NCBI GenBank assembly: GCA_022565665.1
Contig: JAIUMI010000005.1
Coordinates: 62,001-126,000 of the forward strand
From: Glycocaulis sp.
GTDB lineage: Bacteria; Pseudomonadota; Alphaproteobacteria; Caulobacterales; Maricaulaceae
Length of the DNA: 64,000 nt
Reading direction: 5' to 3'
In this document: positions 1-8,415 of the stretch, in pieces
How the letters are laid out: each line of letters opens with the position of its first letter
Numbering within the stretch: position 1 is the first letter of the stretch
Made by a program: the position numbers and the translations under genes
The notes under the pieces: model-generated
The model's database searches: none
Seen by the model: the letters and a program-made list of their open reading frames with translations, nothing else
Told to the model about the DNA's origin: nothing

Positions 1-36
1 GGTGGACGGCTGACCACCCGGACACGCGCGGCATGA
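1..36 (+). CDS. ftsE: FtsE C-terminal end (partial)
   Basis: Only the last eleven codons are in the window, read in frame 1 as GGRLTTRTRAA and a TGA stop. The stop overlaps the ATG of ftsX in an ATGA, the usual arrangement of translationally coupled ftsE-ftsX. A GGRL near the C-terminus is typical of ABC ATPase subunits such as FtsE, which energises the FtsEX divisome complex that controls peptidoglycan hydrolases. The call rests on the neighbour and this short tail, so it is tentative. Confidence 0.5.
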   Translation, partial: GGRLTTRTRAA

Positions 37-923
37 GCCAGACCCGCCGTCCTGCCCCCCTCCTGCCGCCGGAAGCGGGCCGCGATCTGCCCCTGCTGGC
101 GGTGTGTGCGATCCTGGTTTTTCTCGCCTGCCTCGCCGTGATCGGCGCAGCGGGCACATGGCGCGCATCCGATGCCTGGACTGGGCAACTGGCCAGCGAG
201 ATCACGCTGCAGATAATCCCGGGCGCAGACGGTGACGGCGAGGCGGCCGCACAGGAGGCCGGTCAGCTGGCATCCGGCCTGCCCGGCGTGATCAGCGTGG
301 AGATACGCTCGCGCGCCGCGTCCGAAGCCCTGCTGCGTCCCTGGCTGGGCCGGGCGAGCCTGCCCGATGACTTTCCCCTGCCGCGCCTCGTCACCCTGAA
401 TGTCGACCCCGACGATCCACCGCTCGCGGCAGCCATCGAAACCCTGTTCGACGATGCCGCCTACCGGGTGATCGTGGATGATAACCAGCTCTGGGCTGCG
501 GCGCTGGCGCGGGCCTCCATCACCGTGCGCTGGTTTGCGATCGGGCTGGCCCTGCTGGTCTGCGGCGCAGCGGCAGCCGTAATCGCCTTTGCAGCGCGCG
601 CTTCCCTGTCCATGCGCCGGGACGTGGCTGACGCCCTGCATCTGGTAGGCGCGCCCGACCGCTTCATTACGGGCCTCTTTCAGGAGCGCTTCTTCATGCT
701 GGGCCTGAAAGCCGGCATCGCCGGAGCGCTGCTCGCCCTGCTGGCGGCGTTTACACTGGCAGAGCTCGGCGGAACAGCGGGCGCGATCTTCTTCCTGCCA
801 AGCCTGCTGCCCGGCTGGGGCGCCATCCTGATCCTGCCGGCGGCTGCATTTCTGTCCGGGCTGGTTGCCGCTCTCTCTGCGCGTCTGGCCATCACCACCG
901 CTCTTGCCGCGCGCTGGGCCTGA
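33..923 (+). CDS. ftsX: Cell division protein FtsX
   Basis: This is the 296-residue permease-like subunit of the FtsEX complex, which sits in the inner membrane at the septum and transmits FtsE ATP hydrolysis to periplasmic cell wall hydrolases. The sequence shows a short cytoplasmic N-terminus, a first membrane helix near residues 21-43, a periplasmic domain to about 165, and three more helices near 167-190, 222-245 and 258-283, which is the family topology. The length is normal. The ATG overlaps the stop of the upstream ftsE frame. A DUF218 gene and plsC follow on the same strand, suggesting an envelope operon. Confidence 0.9.
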   Translation: MSQTRRPAPLLPPEAGRDLPLLAVCAILVFLACLAVIGAAGTWRASDAWTGQLASEITLQIIPGADGDGEAAAQEAGQLASGLPGVISVEIRSRAASEALLRPWLGRASLPDDFPLPRLVTLNVDPDDPPLAAAIETLFDDAAYRVIVDDNQLWAAALARASITVRWFAIGLALLVCGAAAAVIAFAARASLSMRRDVADALHLVGAPDRFITGLFQERFFMLGLKAGIAGALLALLAAFTLAELGGTAGAIFFLPSLLPGWGAILILPAAAFLSGLVAALSARLAITTALAARWA

Positions 924-1037
924 GCCGGGAACCGGGCGGCGGATTTGCGCATTGGCACAGGGAGACGTTGGCGCCATATTCATTCCTGCCTGCCGGGCAA
1001 CGATTCTGCCCCGCCAAGACGGTGAAACCTGTTTGCC

Positions 1038-1625
1038 ATGAAGGCCCTGTTCTCGATTTTGCGCTTTGGTGCCTTTGCGCTGGTTCTGACCGGTGCGCTG
1101 GGTTTTGCCCTTTTCGTGCGCGCAGGACTCGCCCATTCGCCGGACGCTGACGCGCGCGCTGACGCGATTGTGGCCCTGACCGGCGGCGAGGGCCGTGTGG
1201 CGACCGGTGTCTCGCTTCTGGCCGAGGGACGCGGCACGCGCCTGCTGATCTCAGGGGCCAATCCGGAAGTGACCATGGGCGCGGTGCGGACGGCCTCCGG
1301 AGCGCCGGCGGAACTGTTTGAATGCTGCGTCGATATCGGCGTGGAAGCGGCCAACACGGTGGGCAATGCCGAGGAAACCGCGCGCTGGGCCGCAAATCAT
1401 AGCTATGACAGCCTGGTCATTGTCACTTCCGACTTCCACATGCCGCGCGCCATGCTGGAGCTGAAAGCGGCCATGCCCGGGCGCGCGCTCGTCCCGCATG
1501 GCGTCAGCACCGCCCCGCCCTGGACCGGCACCCGTGCTGCACGCCGCTGGTTGCAGGAATATCTGAAGTTTACGGCCGTTTATGCCCGCGAAATCCTGCG
1601 CCAGCCCCTCGACGCGGGCGCCTGA
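1038..1625 (+). CDS. YdcF/DUF218 family envelope protein
   Basis: The 195-residue protein has one N-terminal membrane helix (about residues 8-28) followed by a DUF218 domain. It shows the family's early Asp/Ala-rich strand with VALTGGEGR, the conserved NTVGNAEETA segment and a late TSDFHMPRA motif. Members of this family (YdcF, SanA, ElyC) are membrane-anchored proteins linked to envelope integrity, but the reaction is not known for this one. It lies 114 bases after ftsX and 45 bases before plsC on the same strand, so cotranscription is likely. No specific substrate can be assigned from sequence. Confidence 0.8.
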   Translation: MKALFSILRFGAFALVLTGALGFALFVRAGLAHSPDADARADAIVALTGGEGRVATGVSLLAEGRGTRLLISGANPEVTMGAVRTASGAPAELFECCVDIGVEAANTVGNAEETARWAANHSYDSLVIVTSDFHMPRAMLELKAAMPGRALVPHGVSTAPPWTGTRAARRWLQEYLKFTAVYAREILRQPLDAGA

Positions 1626-1670
1626 ACCGCGCAAGAAAGGCCCCGCAACGGATTTAGGAGCGCGGGACAA

Positions 1671-2414
1671 TTGCGTGTCATCGGTTCAGCCCTGTTCGTG
1701 ATCTGGCTTTACGGCCTGATGGCCGTGTTGGGCCTGATCTGCCTGCCCGCCCTGCTCGGCCCGCGCAGCTGGGCGAAAGCCTGCTTCAACCTCTATCTCG
1801 TTCTGGTGTTTGCGGGCCTGCGCGTGCTGTGCGGGATCCGCTTCGAGGTGCGCGGGCGCGAGCACATCCCGCAAGGTCCGGCACTGGTCGCGTCCAAGCA
1901 CCAGTCCATGTTCGAGACGCTGGCTTTCTGGCAGATCCTGCCCGACCCGGCGATCATTTTGAAAAAAGAGCTGAAATTCCTGCCCGTCTTTGGCTGGTAC
2001 GCGATGAAGCTGAAGAATGTGGCCGTGGACCGCTCGGCGGGCGCCAAGGCCCTGCGTGACATGCTCAAGGCTGCGCGCCAACGCGCCGGAGAGGGCCGCC
2101 AGATCGTGATTTTCCCGCAAGGCACGCGGGTGAAGCCCGGTGCCGGGGAGAGCTACAAGCCGGGTGTTGCCGGGCTTTACAGCGCGATGGGCGTGCCGTG
2201 CGTGCCGGTCGCGCTCAATTCCGGTCTCTACTGGCCGGGATCGGGCTTTGTACGCAGTCCGGGCACCATCCTGGTTGAATTCCTGCCTGCCATAGAGCCG
2301 GGCCTTTCCAAGGGCGAGTTCATGACCACGCTGGAAGCGCGAATCGAGACCGCCTCTGACGCCCTGCTGGCCGAAGCCGGGCGTAAGCTGACAGCCGGGG
2401 AGGCCGCAGCATGA
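1671..2414 (+). CDS. plsC: 1-acyl-sn-glycerol-3-phosphate acyltransferase
   Basis: PlsC converts lysophosphatidic acid to phosphatidic acid in the inner membrane, the second acylation of phospholipid synthesis. The 247-residue protein has N-terminal hydrophobic segments and both acyltransferase signatures: block I as KHQSMFE (His77 with Glu82, an HX4E variant of HX4D) and block III as FPQGTR (residues 148-153, Gln in place of the common Glu). Translation appears to start at a TTG, supported by an AGGAG ten bases upstream at 1656-1660. The stop overlaps the ATG of the DUF2125 gene in an ATGA, implying coupling. Confidence 0.85.
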   Translation: MRVIGSALFVIWLYGLMAVLGLICLPALLGPRSWAKACFNLYLVLVFAGLRVLCGIRFEVRGREHIPQGPALVASKHQSMFETLAFWQILPDPAIILKKELKFLPVFGWYAMKLKNVAVDRSAGAKALRDMLKAARQRAGEGRQIVIFPQGTRVKPGAGESYKPGVAGLYSAMGVPCVPVALNSGLYWPGSGFVRSPGTILVEFLPAIEPGLSKGEFMTTLEARIETASDALLAEAGRKLTAGEAAA

Positions 2415-3502
2415 TCCGCACCGGCAATCGTTCAGGCGGCGCGCGCTCGCGCCTTGGCCTTTTCCTGCCCTTCATCCTGTTTGGCGTGGCCATCCTCATC
2501 TATGGCGCCTACTGGCTTTGGATGTCCGGCGAGATCCGCAAGGCCGGCGAAAGCTGGATCGCCGAGCAGGAAGCCGAAGGTTATCAGATCACCCATCAGG
2601 GCATCGAGGTGAACGGCTTTCCCTTCCGTTTCACGGTCAATATCGCCGAGCCGGATATCACCGCCCCGCCGGAAGATGGCGGATGGCATGCGCGCTTCCC
2701 GGTCCTGTCGGCCAGCGCGCTGCCCTATAATATCAATCACTGGATTCTCGCCTTTGGCACTCCCGCCCGATTTGACCTGCCCGGTGAGAACGGGCCTGCG
2801 CGCTATCTCGCCGAAGCACAGACCGCCCGGCTCAGCCTTGCCGGGCGGCAGAACTCCACCATCCGCATCGGAGCGGAGCTGACCGGTGCGCGCCTTGTTG
2901 ACGAGGCGAGCGGCGCAGTGGTCGTGGAAGCACTGGACAGCCTGATCCTGTCCGGCCTGATCGAGGACGATGACCGGTTGCGGCTGCGCCTCGAGATCAC
3001 CGGCCTGACGCTGGGCGAGGGCCAGCTTGATGCGGCCACGCTGGACGCTTTCGGGAACCGGGCCGGGATATTGCGCCTTGATGCGGCGCTGACCGAGTGG
3101 AGCGCGCTGGCGGCGGACGCAAACCTTGCCCGCTGGAGCAGCCAGGGCGGACGGCTGGAGATCGCAGGCACGCAGATGGAATGGGGTGCGGCACGCCTCA
3201 CGGGCGATGGCTCGCTCGGCGTTGATGCCCAGCTGCGTCCGGAGGGGCGCCTGTCGGTGATGGTCGGTGAACCCGATACGCTGGTAGCCAGCCTGGTGCG
3301 GGCCGGAACGCTTTCGGCCGATCAGGGCGAGGCGGTGCGTCTGGCCCTGATGATGGCACCGCGCCGGGATGGCGGCGTAGCCCTGCCATTCCGCCTGCAG
3401 CAGGGCGGGGTATTTCTGGGCCCGGCCCGCATTGGCGATGTCGGCCCGCTTGCCGGGCCGTTGCCCGCTCCGCCAGACCTGCCCGAACTGCCGCAGGAGT
3501 AA
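2411..3502 (+). CDS. DUF2125 domain-containing protein
   Basis: This 363-residue protein has one N-terminal membrane helix (about residues 17-36) and a long domain with regularly alternating beta-strand-like segments matching the DUF2125 family, found mainly in alphaproteobacteria. Early features include the strand GIEVNGFPFRFTV and the Pro/Gly-rich C-terminal tail. The biochemical role is unknown; membrane anchoring plus coupling to plsC by a four-base overlap suggests an envelope or lipid role, which is inference. It converges on hisC with only nine bases between the stops. Confidence 0.75.
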   Translation: MIRTGNRSGGARSRLGLFLPFILFGVAILIYGAYWLWMSGEIRKAGESWIAEQEAEGYQITHQGIEVNGFPFRFTVNIAEPDITAPPEDGGWHARFPVLSASALPYNINHWILAFGTPARFDLPGENGPARYLAEAQTARLSLAGRQNSTIRIGAELTGARLVDEASGAVVVEALDSLILSGLIEDDDRLRLRLEITGLTLGEGQLDAATLDAFGNRAGILRLDAALTEWSALAADANLARWSSQGGRLEIAGTQMEWGAARLTGDGSLGVDAQLRPEGRLSVMVGEPDTLVASLVRAGTLSADQGEAVRLALMMAPRRDGGVALPFRLQQGGVFLGPARIGDVGPLAGPLPAPPDLPELPQE

Positions 3503-3511
3503 GCCGAAAGG

Positions 3512-4594
3512 CTAGCTTCCCATGAACTCGGCCAGCGCATCGGCGACGCGCCGGTTATCCTCTTCCAGCCCGATGGAAATGCGCAGGGCGTGGGGCAGGC
3601 CGTAAGGCTTCACATCGCGCACCACGAGGCCCTTCGAGGTGAGGAAGCGGTCAGCATCCTCTGCCATCTTGCCCGCAGTCTGCGGGAAATGGACCAGCAC
3701 AAAATTGCACACCGAAGGGGTGACTTCCAGCCCCAGCCCGCCCAGCTGCTGGGTCAGAAAGGCGAGCCAGCGCGCATTATGTGCCTTTGATTGCTCGACA
3801 AACGCCTTGTCATTGATCGCGGCGATCCCGGCCTCGATGGCCGGCAGGTTCACATTGAAGGGGCCGCGCACCCGGTTCAGCACATCGATCACATGGGCCG
3901 GACCATAGGCCCAGCCGAGCCTTATGCCGGCCAGACCGTGGATTTTCGAGAAGGTGCGCGTGACCACGATATTGTCGTGATGGTTCACCAGCCCCATGCC
4001 GGACTCATAATCGGGGTGATCGACAAACTCGCCATAGGCCGCGTCCAGCACCAGCAGGGTATCTTCCGGCAGGCCGGCATGCAGGCGCTCGATCTGCGCG
4101 CGCGGTATCCAGGTGCCGGTGGGGTTGTTCGGATTGGCCAGGAACACGATACGCGGCCTGTGCTCGCGGACGGCGGCCAACATGGCGTCAACATCGGTCG
4201 TATGACCGCTTTCCGGAGCAGACACGATCTGCGCGCCGGACTGCATGGCGACCAGCCGGTAGACCAGAAAGCCATACTGGCTCTGCAGAACGGTGTCGCC
4301 GGGGCCGAGATAGGCGCGGCCGAGCAGTTGCAGGATTTCGTCCGACCCCGCCCCGCACACAATCTGTGCCGGATCAACGCCTTCAGCCTTCCCGATCGCC
4401 TCGCGAAGACGCAGCGCGCCACCATCGGGATAGATGTGTAACCGGTCGGCCGCTTCCCGGAAGGCCTCGGCCGCCTTCGGGCTGCAGCCGAGGGCATTTT
4501 CGTTGGAGGAGAGCTTCACCGCCCCCTTGGGCGCGGCCGAACCCGGTTTGTAGGGCTTGATGTCGAGAATGCCGGGGCGGGGCTGAAGGGTCAT
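3512..4594 (-). CDS. hisC: Histidinol-phosphate aminotransferase
   Basis: HisC is the PLP enzyme that transaminates imidazole-acetol phosphate in histidine synthesis; alphaproteobacterial members often also accept aromatic precursors. The 360-residue length is typical. Visible class-I/II aminotransferase features are the NPNNPTGT turn at residues 154-161, the Asp/Tyr pair in LVLDAAYGEF, and the Schiff-base Lys217 in TFSKIHG followed by the phosphate-binding GIRLGWAYG. The start ATG overlaps the stop of the upstream methyltransferase gene by four bases, so the two are probably one transcription unit. Confidence 0.9.
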   Translation of the reverse strand: MTLQPRPGILDIKPYKPGSAAPKGAVKLSSNENALGCSPKAAEAFREAADRLHIYPDGGALRLREAIGKAEGVDPAQIVCGAGSDEILQLLGRAYLGPGDTVLQSQYGFLVYRLVAMQSGAQIVSAPESGHTTDVDAMLAAVREHRPRIVFLANPNNPTGTWIPRAQIERLHAGLPEDTLLVLDAAYGEFVDHPDYESGMGLVNHHDNIVVTRTFSKIHGLAGIRLGWAYGPAHVIDVLNRVRGPFNVNLPAIEAGIAAINDKAFVEQSKAHNARWLAFLTQQLGGLGLEVTPSVCNFVLVHFPQTAGKMAEDADRFLTSKGLVVRDVKPYGLPHALRISIGLEEDNRRVADALAEFMGS

Positions 4595-5376
4595 GAAGGC
4601 TCATCCTTTCGGGTCGTAGTCTGGGGAGCAGGCTGGGCAGATAGCCCGGCAGGGCGCGCCGCTTCAAGGGGTTTGACCGGTACAGGCGCACCGCGCGGAC
4701 GCACTGCGCCGACATGTTTGACCGCCTCGACCAGAATAAGTCCGCCAAATCCCGGCCACAGCTTCTCGCCTACGGCTTCGAAACCGTTGGCCGTGCGCGG
4801 GCCGCACAGCCAGTTCCACGGCGGCGCATAGAGCGCGCGCGCCCATGCGCTGGGTTCGAACAGCGCACCCTGCAGCGCACGCGTCAGCTGGCCGCGCGAG
4901 AAGGGCCGTCCATGGCCGAACGGGGTGGCATCCACCCGCGCCCAGGCGCCGGAGCGGTGCGCAGCAATGATCACCAGCCGCCCTTCCGGACTCAGCACCC
5001 GCCACAGCTCGCGCAGGAGGCGCTGCATGTTTTCGGCCTCCTCCAGCGCATGGGCAACGATGATCCGGTCGAACATGGCCTCTGCAAAGGGCAGGCGTAT
5101 CTCCTCGCCAAGGCAGGCGAGGCCCCGCTCGCTGCCCTGCCCGCCGCGCCCGTCCGGCCAGGCGATGGCCCCTTGCGCCGCGGGCATGAAGGCGACGGTG
5201 CGCCGCGCGCTCTCCCGGTAGGGTTCCAGCCAGGGCGTGGCAAAACCATAGCCCAGCACATCCAGCCCCTTGGTGTCCGGCCAGAGCGCGCTCAGGCGCC
5301 GCTGCGCCATGGTGCGCGCGGCCTCGCCTCGGCGGGTGCGGTAGAACCGGTCAATTTCCACGGCATCGGTGCGCAT
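4591..5376 (-). CDS. SAM-dependent methyltransferase, class I type
   Basis: The 261-residue protein has a class-I methyltransferase-like layout: a glycine-containing first strand (GLDVLGYGFATPWL), a later acidic strand, and the segment LRELWRVLSPEGRLVII, which is the common post-motif helix and strand of these enzymes. The substrate cannot be told. I chose the start MRTDAVEI at 5376, because the open frame extends 14 codons further upstream without typical sequence and a purine-rich GAGAGGCGAG precedes this ATG. Its stop overlaps the hisC start, and the gene diverges from gloB across about 85 bases. Confidence 0.75.
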   Translation of the reverse strand: MRTDAVEIDRFYRTRRGEAARTMAQRRLSALWPDTKGLDVLGYGFATPWLEPYRESARRTVAFMPAAQGAIAWPDGRGGQGSERGLACLGEEIRLPFAEAMFDRIIVAHALEEAENMQRLLRELWRVLSPEGRLVIIAAHRSGAWARVDATPFGHGRPFSRGQLTRALQGALFEPSAWARALYAPPWNWLCGPRTANGFEAVGEKLWPGFGGLILVEAVKHVGAVRPRGAPVPVKPLEAARPAGLSAQPAPQTTTRKDEPS

Positions 5377-5460
5377 GGGCTCGCCTCTCTGATCGCGGGG
5401 ATGATAGGCTTTGCGCACCCGGCTGGTAAGCCATCGGGATGCGACAGATCAGGACAGAAC

Positions 5461-6228
5461 ATGCTCGAAATCAGACAATTTGCCTGCCTTGAGGACAATT
5501 ACGGCTTCCTCGCCCGCTGCAGCGAGACCGGCGCGTGCGCAAGCATCGACAGCCCCGATGCGCGCGTGATCCTTGCCGAGGCGGACAGCGCCGGATGGCA
5601 GATCAGCGATATCTGGAACACCCATCATCACTGGGATCATGCCGGCGGCAATGATGCGGTGCGCGAGGCCAGTGGCGCGACAATCACCGCGCCTGCCAGC
5701 GAGGCAGACAAAATAGGCCATGTCGACCGCCCGGTAGAACCCGGCGACCGCATCCGCCTTGGCGCGCTGGAAGCCGAAGTGATCGATACCGGCGGGCACA
5801 CGCTGGGCCATATCGCCTACTGGTTCGCGAGCGAGAACGTGTTGTTCGCCGGAGATGCGCTCTTCGCGCTGGGCTGCGGGCGGCTGTTTGAGGGCACGCC
5901 CGAACAGGCGCAGGCCGGCTTGGCGCGCCTGCGCGCCCTGCCCGATGCGGCCATGGTCTATTGCGCACATGAATACACCGCCGCCAATGCCCGCTTCGCC
6001 CGCCATATCGACCCGGATAATGACGCGCTTGCCCGCTATGCGAGCGAAGTGGAAGCCCTGCGCGCAGAGCACAAACCGACTGTCCCGGCCAGGTTGGGAC
6101 GGGAGAAGACGACCAACCCCTTCCTGCGCTGGGATGATACGGTCTTGCGCACCCGTCTCGGGCTTGAAACGGCGAGCGATGCTGCGGTCTATGCTGCTGT
6201 GCGCCAGGCAAAGGACAGCTTCCGGTGA
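5461..6228 (+). CDS. gloB: Hydroxyacylglutathione hydrolase (glyoxalase II)
   Basis: Glyoxalase II hydrolyses S-lactoylglutathione to lactate and glutathione, finishing methylglyoxal detoxification in the cytoplasm. The 255-residue protein begins with the family start MLEIRQFACLEDNYGF and carries the binuclear metal motif THHHWDH at residues 54-60. Further metal ligands appear in GGHTLGHIAYW, FAGDALFALGCGRLFEG and YCAHEYT, followed by the C-terminal glutathione-binding domain with KTTNPFLRWDD. A longer open frame runs upstream but lacks similarity, so the ATG at 5461 is used. Its stop overlaps a possible GTG start of the next gene. Confidence 0.93.
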   Translation: MLEIRQFACLEDNYGFLARCSETGACASIDSPDARVILAEADSAGWQISDIWNTHHHWDHAGGNDAVREASGATITAPASEADKIGHVDRPVEPGDRIRLGALEAEVIDTGGHTLGHIAYWFASENVLFAGDALFALGCGRLFEGTPEQAQAGLARLRALPDAAMVYCAHEYTAANARFARHIDPDNDALARYASEVEALRAEHKPTVPARLGREKTTNPFLRWDDTVLRTRLGLETASDAAVYAAVRQAKDSFR

Positions 6229-6245
6229 GGGCGGTCAGCGGCGAC

Positions 6246-6680
6246 ATGGAAGCGGTCGAGATCATCCGCCTTCTCGGCATGGAAAAGCATCCCGAAGGCG
6301 GCTGGTATGTGGAAACATTCCGCGACGCGCTGAACGGGGAAGGCCGTGCGCATTCCACCGCCATCTATTTCCTGCTGGCTGCGGACGAGGTGTCCGCATG
6401 GCACCGGGTCGATGCCAGCGAGATATGGCTGTGGCATGCCGGCGCGCCGTTGGCGCTTACCGTCTCGCCCGATGGCGTGGAGGCAAGCGCGGCGCGGCTC
6501 GGACCGGATCTGAGAGCCGGGCAGCGCCCGCAGGCCGTCATCCCGGCTGGTGCCTGGCAGACGGCAGAGAGCCTTGGCGGATGGACGCTGGTCAGCTGCG
6601 TGGTGGCACCGGGTTTCGAGTTTTCAGGTTTCGAACTGGCAGCACCCCACTGGCGGCCGGGTCCGCACAATCAGGGCTAG
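6246..6680 (+). CDS. Cupin, DUF985 family
   Basis: The protein of about 144 residues matches the DUF985 cupin family: LGMEKHPEGGWYVETFRD near the N-terminus, then the metal-site-like segment SAWHRVDASEIWLWHAG, VIPAGAWQTAE and a late GFEFSGFEL. These proteins form a beta-barrel; some are thought to act on sugar-like ligands, but function here is unknown. An alternative GTG at 6225 would overlap the gloB stop. I prefer the ATG at 6246 because it fits family N-termini. The gene ends in a CTAG shared as stop signal with the convergent neighbour. Confidence 0.8.
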   Translation: MEAVEIIRLLGMEKHPEGGWYVETFRDALNGEGRAHSTAIYFLLAADEVSAWHRVDASEIWLWHAGAPLALTVSPDGVEASAARLGPDLRAGQRPQAVIPAGAWQTAESLGGWTLVSCVVAPGFEFSGFELAAPHWRPGPHNQG

Positions 6681-7405
6681 CGCGCGCCGTCGATAGCGCG
6701 GCGGATATAATCGGAGGAGGGCCGCCCGGCATAGCCGCGCCCCGGCTCTATCGTGATCGTCAGCGTGCCGCCGGCCATGTGCGCATGGGGCCGCGCGCCC
6801 GTCTCGATACGCACCGTACGCAGATCACGGATATGGCGACGCTGGGCACGCTCCGCCCCCATCAGCGCCAGCAGCATCGCATCGGCAAGATAGGCATTAT
6901 CTACCGGACCGAGCGAAGGCACCTCGACGGTCACCTGATTGCGGTTCAGCCGGCCGATCCCGTCGGCCAGTTCACGCGCAATGCGCTGCAGATCCTGCGC
7001 ACTGGCAGGCGCCGCCACCAGCGTGTGGGCCGGGCCGATCTGCTCGACAATCACGCCATCTGGGGCATCTGAAGGGAAATAGGTGGCCCCGCCGAGATTG
7101 GAGACACGCAAAAGGGCTCGGTCGGTATCGCTGAGCATCACTTCGCCGCCCCCGGAAGCGCGGTTGACATAGACCGCATGCACTTCCTGGCTGCCCTCCT
7201 GCCATATCAGGGCAGGATTGCCGGAACGGTCCACCACGATGCGGCCACGCCGGTCTGCCCGCTCGTACCACACGGCAGACGCTTCAACCGGCTGTTCCCG
7301 GCCGGTCAGGCGCGAGAACGGATTTGGCTGGCCAAGCCCGTCTCCTGCCGCCACAACCCAAGCCCCGGCTGCAGCAAGGAGAAGGACCACGATTCCCCTG
7401 TTCAT
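6677..7405 (-). CDS. Secreted DUF4908-like protein
   Basis: The 242-residue product has a signal-like N-terminus (MNRGIVVLLLAAAGAWVVAAG) and a periplasmic body with several beta segments. The composition and the SSDYIRRAID end resemble the DUF4908 family of Caulobacter relatives, a group without known function; this match is from memory and moderate. No catalytic motif was seen. The stop is read from the same CTAG as the convergent cupin gene, and phaB lies 78 bases upstream on the same strand. Confidence 0.6.
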   Translation of the reverse strand: MNRGIVVLLLAAAGAWVVAAGDGLGQPNPFSRLTGREQPVEASAVWYERADRRGRIVVDRSGNPALIWQEGSQEVHAVYVNRASGGGEVMLSDTDRALLRVSNLGGATYFPSDAPDGVIVEQIGPAHTLVAAPASAQDLQRIARELADGIGRLNRNQVTVEVPSLGPVDNAYLADAMLLALMGAERAQRRHIRDLRTVRIETGARPHAHMAGGTLTITIEPGRGYAGRPSSDYIRRAIDGAR

Positions 7406-7483
7406 GGGGCGAACGTGCCGGAAAAAAGGGGCAGTTTCACGGCCAAACTGTCCCTTGTGCGGAATAAATTCTGCCGCCGGACG

Positions 7484-8206
7484 TCAGATCATGTACTGGC
7501 CGCCATTGGCCGTAAGTGTGGCGCCGGTGATGAAGCCGGCCTCGTCCGAAGCGAGGAAGACCACGCAGCGCGCAATCTCCTCAGGCTCGCCCAGCCGTCC
7601 CACCGGGATCGTCTCGATGATCTGCTCGCGTACTTTTTCAGGCACCGCCATCACCATGTCGGTGGCGATATAGCCGGGGCAGATCGCGTTCACGGTAATG
7701 CCCTTGCGCGCGCCTTCCTGGGCCAGCGCCTTGGTGAAGCCGATATCGCCGGCCTTGGCTGCAGAATAGTTGGCCTGTGCGAACTGGCCCTTCTGCCCGT
7801 TGATCGAGGAGATGGTCACGATGCGCCCGAATCCGCGATCACGCATGGAGTTCCAAAGCGGATGGGTCATGTTGAACACGCCTGTCAGATTGGTGTCGAT
7901 CACCTCGCGCCATTGCTGCGGCGTCATCTTGTGGAAGGGCGCATCACGCGTGATGCCGGCGTTATTGACCAGAATATCGACCGGCCCGTGGGCCAGTTCC
8001 ACCCTGCCGATACCCGCCACACACGCCTCATAATCGGCGACCGACCATTTATAGGCGGGGATGCCGGTTTCCCTGGTGAAGCTTTCTGCTGCTGCGTCAT
8101 TGCCGGCATAATTGGCGGCCACGGTGTGACCTGCTGCTTTGAGCGCCAGGCAGATGGCCTTGCCAATGCCGCGCGTGCCTCCCGTCACCAGAGCGGTGCG
8201 TCCCAT
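7484..8206 (-). CDS. phaB: Acetoacetyl-CoA reductase (NADPH)
   Basis: PhaB reduces acetoacetyl-CoA to (R)-3-hydroxybutyryl-CoA, the monomer for polyhydroxybutyrate. The 240-residue short-chain dehydrogenase has the cofactor loop TGGTRGIG at residues 8-15, NNAGITRDAPFHKM typical of the PhaB group, the catalytic Ser in ISSINGQKGQFAQ and YSAAKAG with Tyr and Lys. The C-terminus ends GGQYMI as in known PhaB proteins. It diverges from phaR across a TGC-rich operator. The usual partner phaA is not in this window. Confidence 0.92.
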   Translation of the reverse strand: MGRTALVTGGTRGIGKAICLALKAAGHTVAANYAGNDAAAESFTRETGIPAYKWSVADYEACVAGIGRVELAHGPVDILVNNAGITRDAPFHKMTPQQWREVIDTNLTGVFNMTHPLWNSMRDRGFGRIVTISSINGQKGQFAQANYSAAKAGDIGFTKALAQEGARKGITVNAICPGYIATDMVMAVPEKVREQIIETIPVGRLGEPEEIARCVVFLASDEAGFITGATLTANGGQYMI

Positions 8207-8246
8207 GAAAACCTCCCTATAGCCCTCGCTTCACGAGGTGTTTATT

Positions 8247-8286
8247 GTGCGCAGCAAAAGTGCAGCATGCTTGCAGCATGACGCAG
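8247..8286. promoter_or_regulatory. Candidate PhaR operator between phaB and phaR
   Basis: A cluster of TGC/GCA units includes TGCGCA (8248-8253), the palindrome AGCATGCT (8264-8271), two copies of GCAGCATG and a trailing ACGCAG. PhaR proteins of Paracoccus and Rhodobacter bind TGC-rich or CTGC-N3-4-GCAG sites. Lying between the divergent reductase and regulator genes, this would let PhaR repress both. The link is inferred from motif and position only. Confidence 0.55.
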
Positions 8287-8415
8287 ACCGCGTAAGGGTA
8301 TTACAGGACACGAAACCGCCTCTTGTCGAGGCCAATCGGCCCACAAACGCCAAAGAAGGCCGCACATGCACAAAGATGCGGCACACATTGACAACACCCA
8401 GGGGGAGATAACCGC

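Noticed and set aside
1671..2414. PlsC as degenerate because of HX4E and FPQGTR
   Set aside because: Both variants occur in alphaproteobacterial PlsC proteins as far as I recall, and the rest of the domain is intact.
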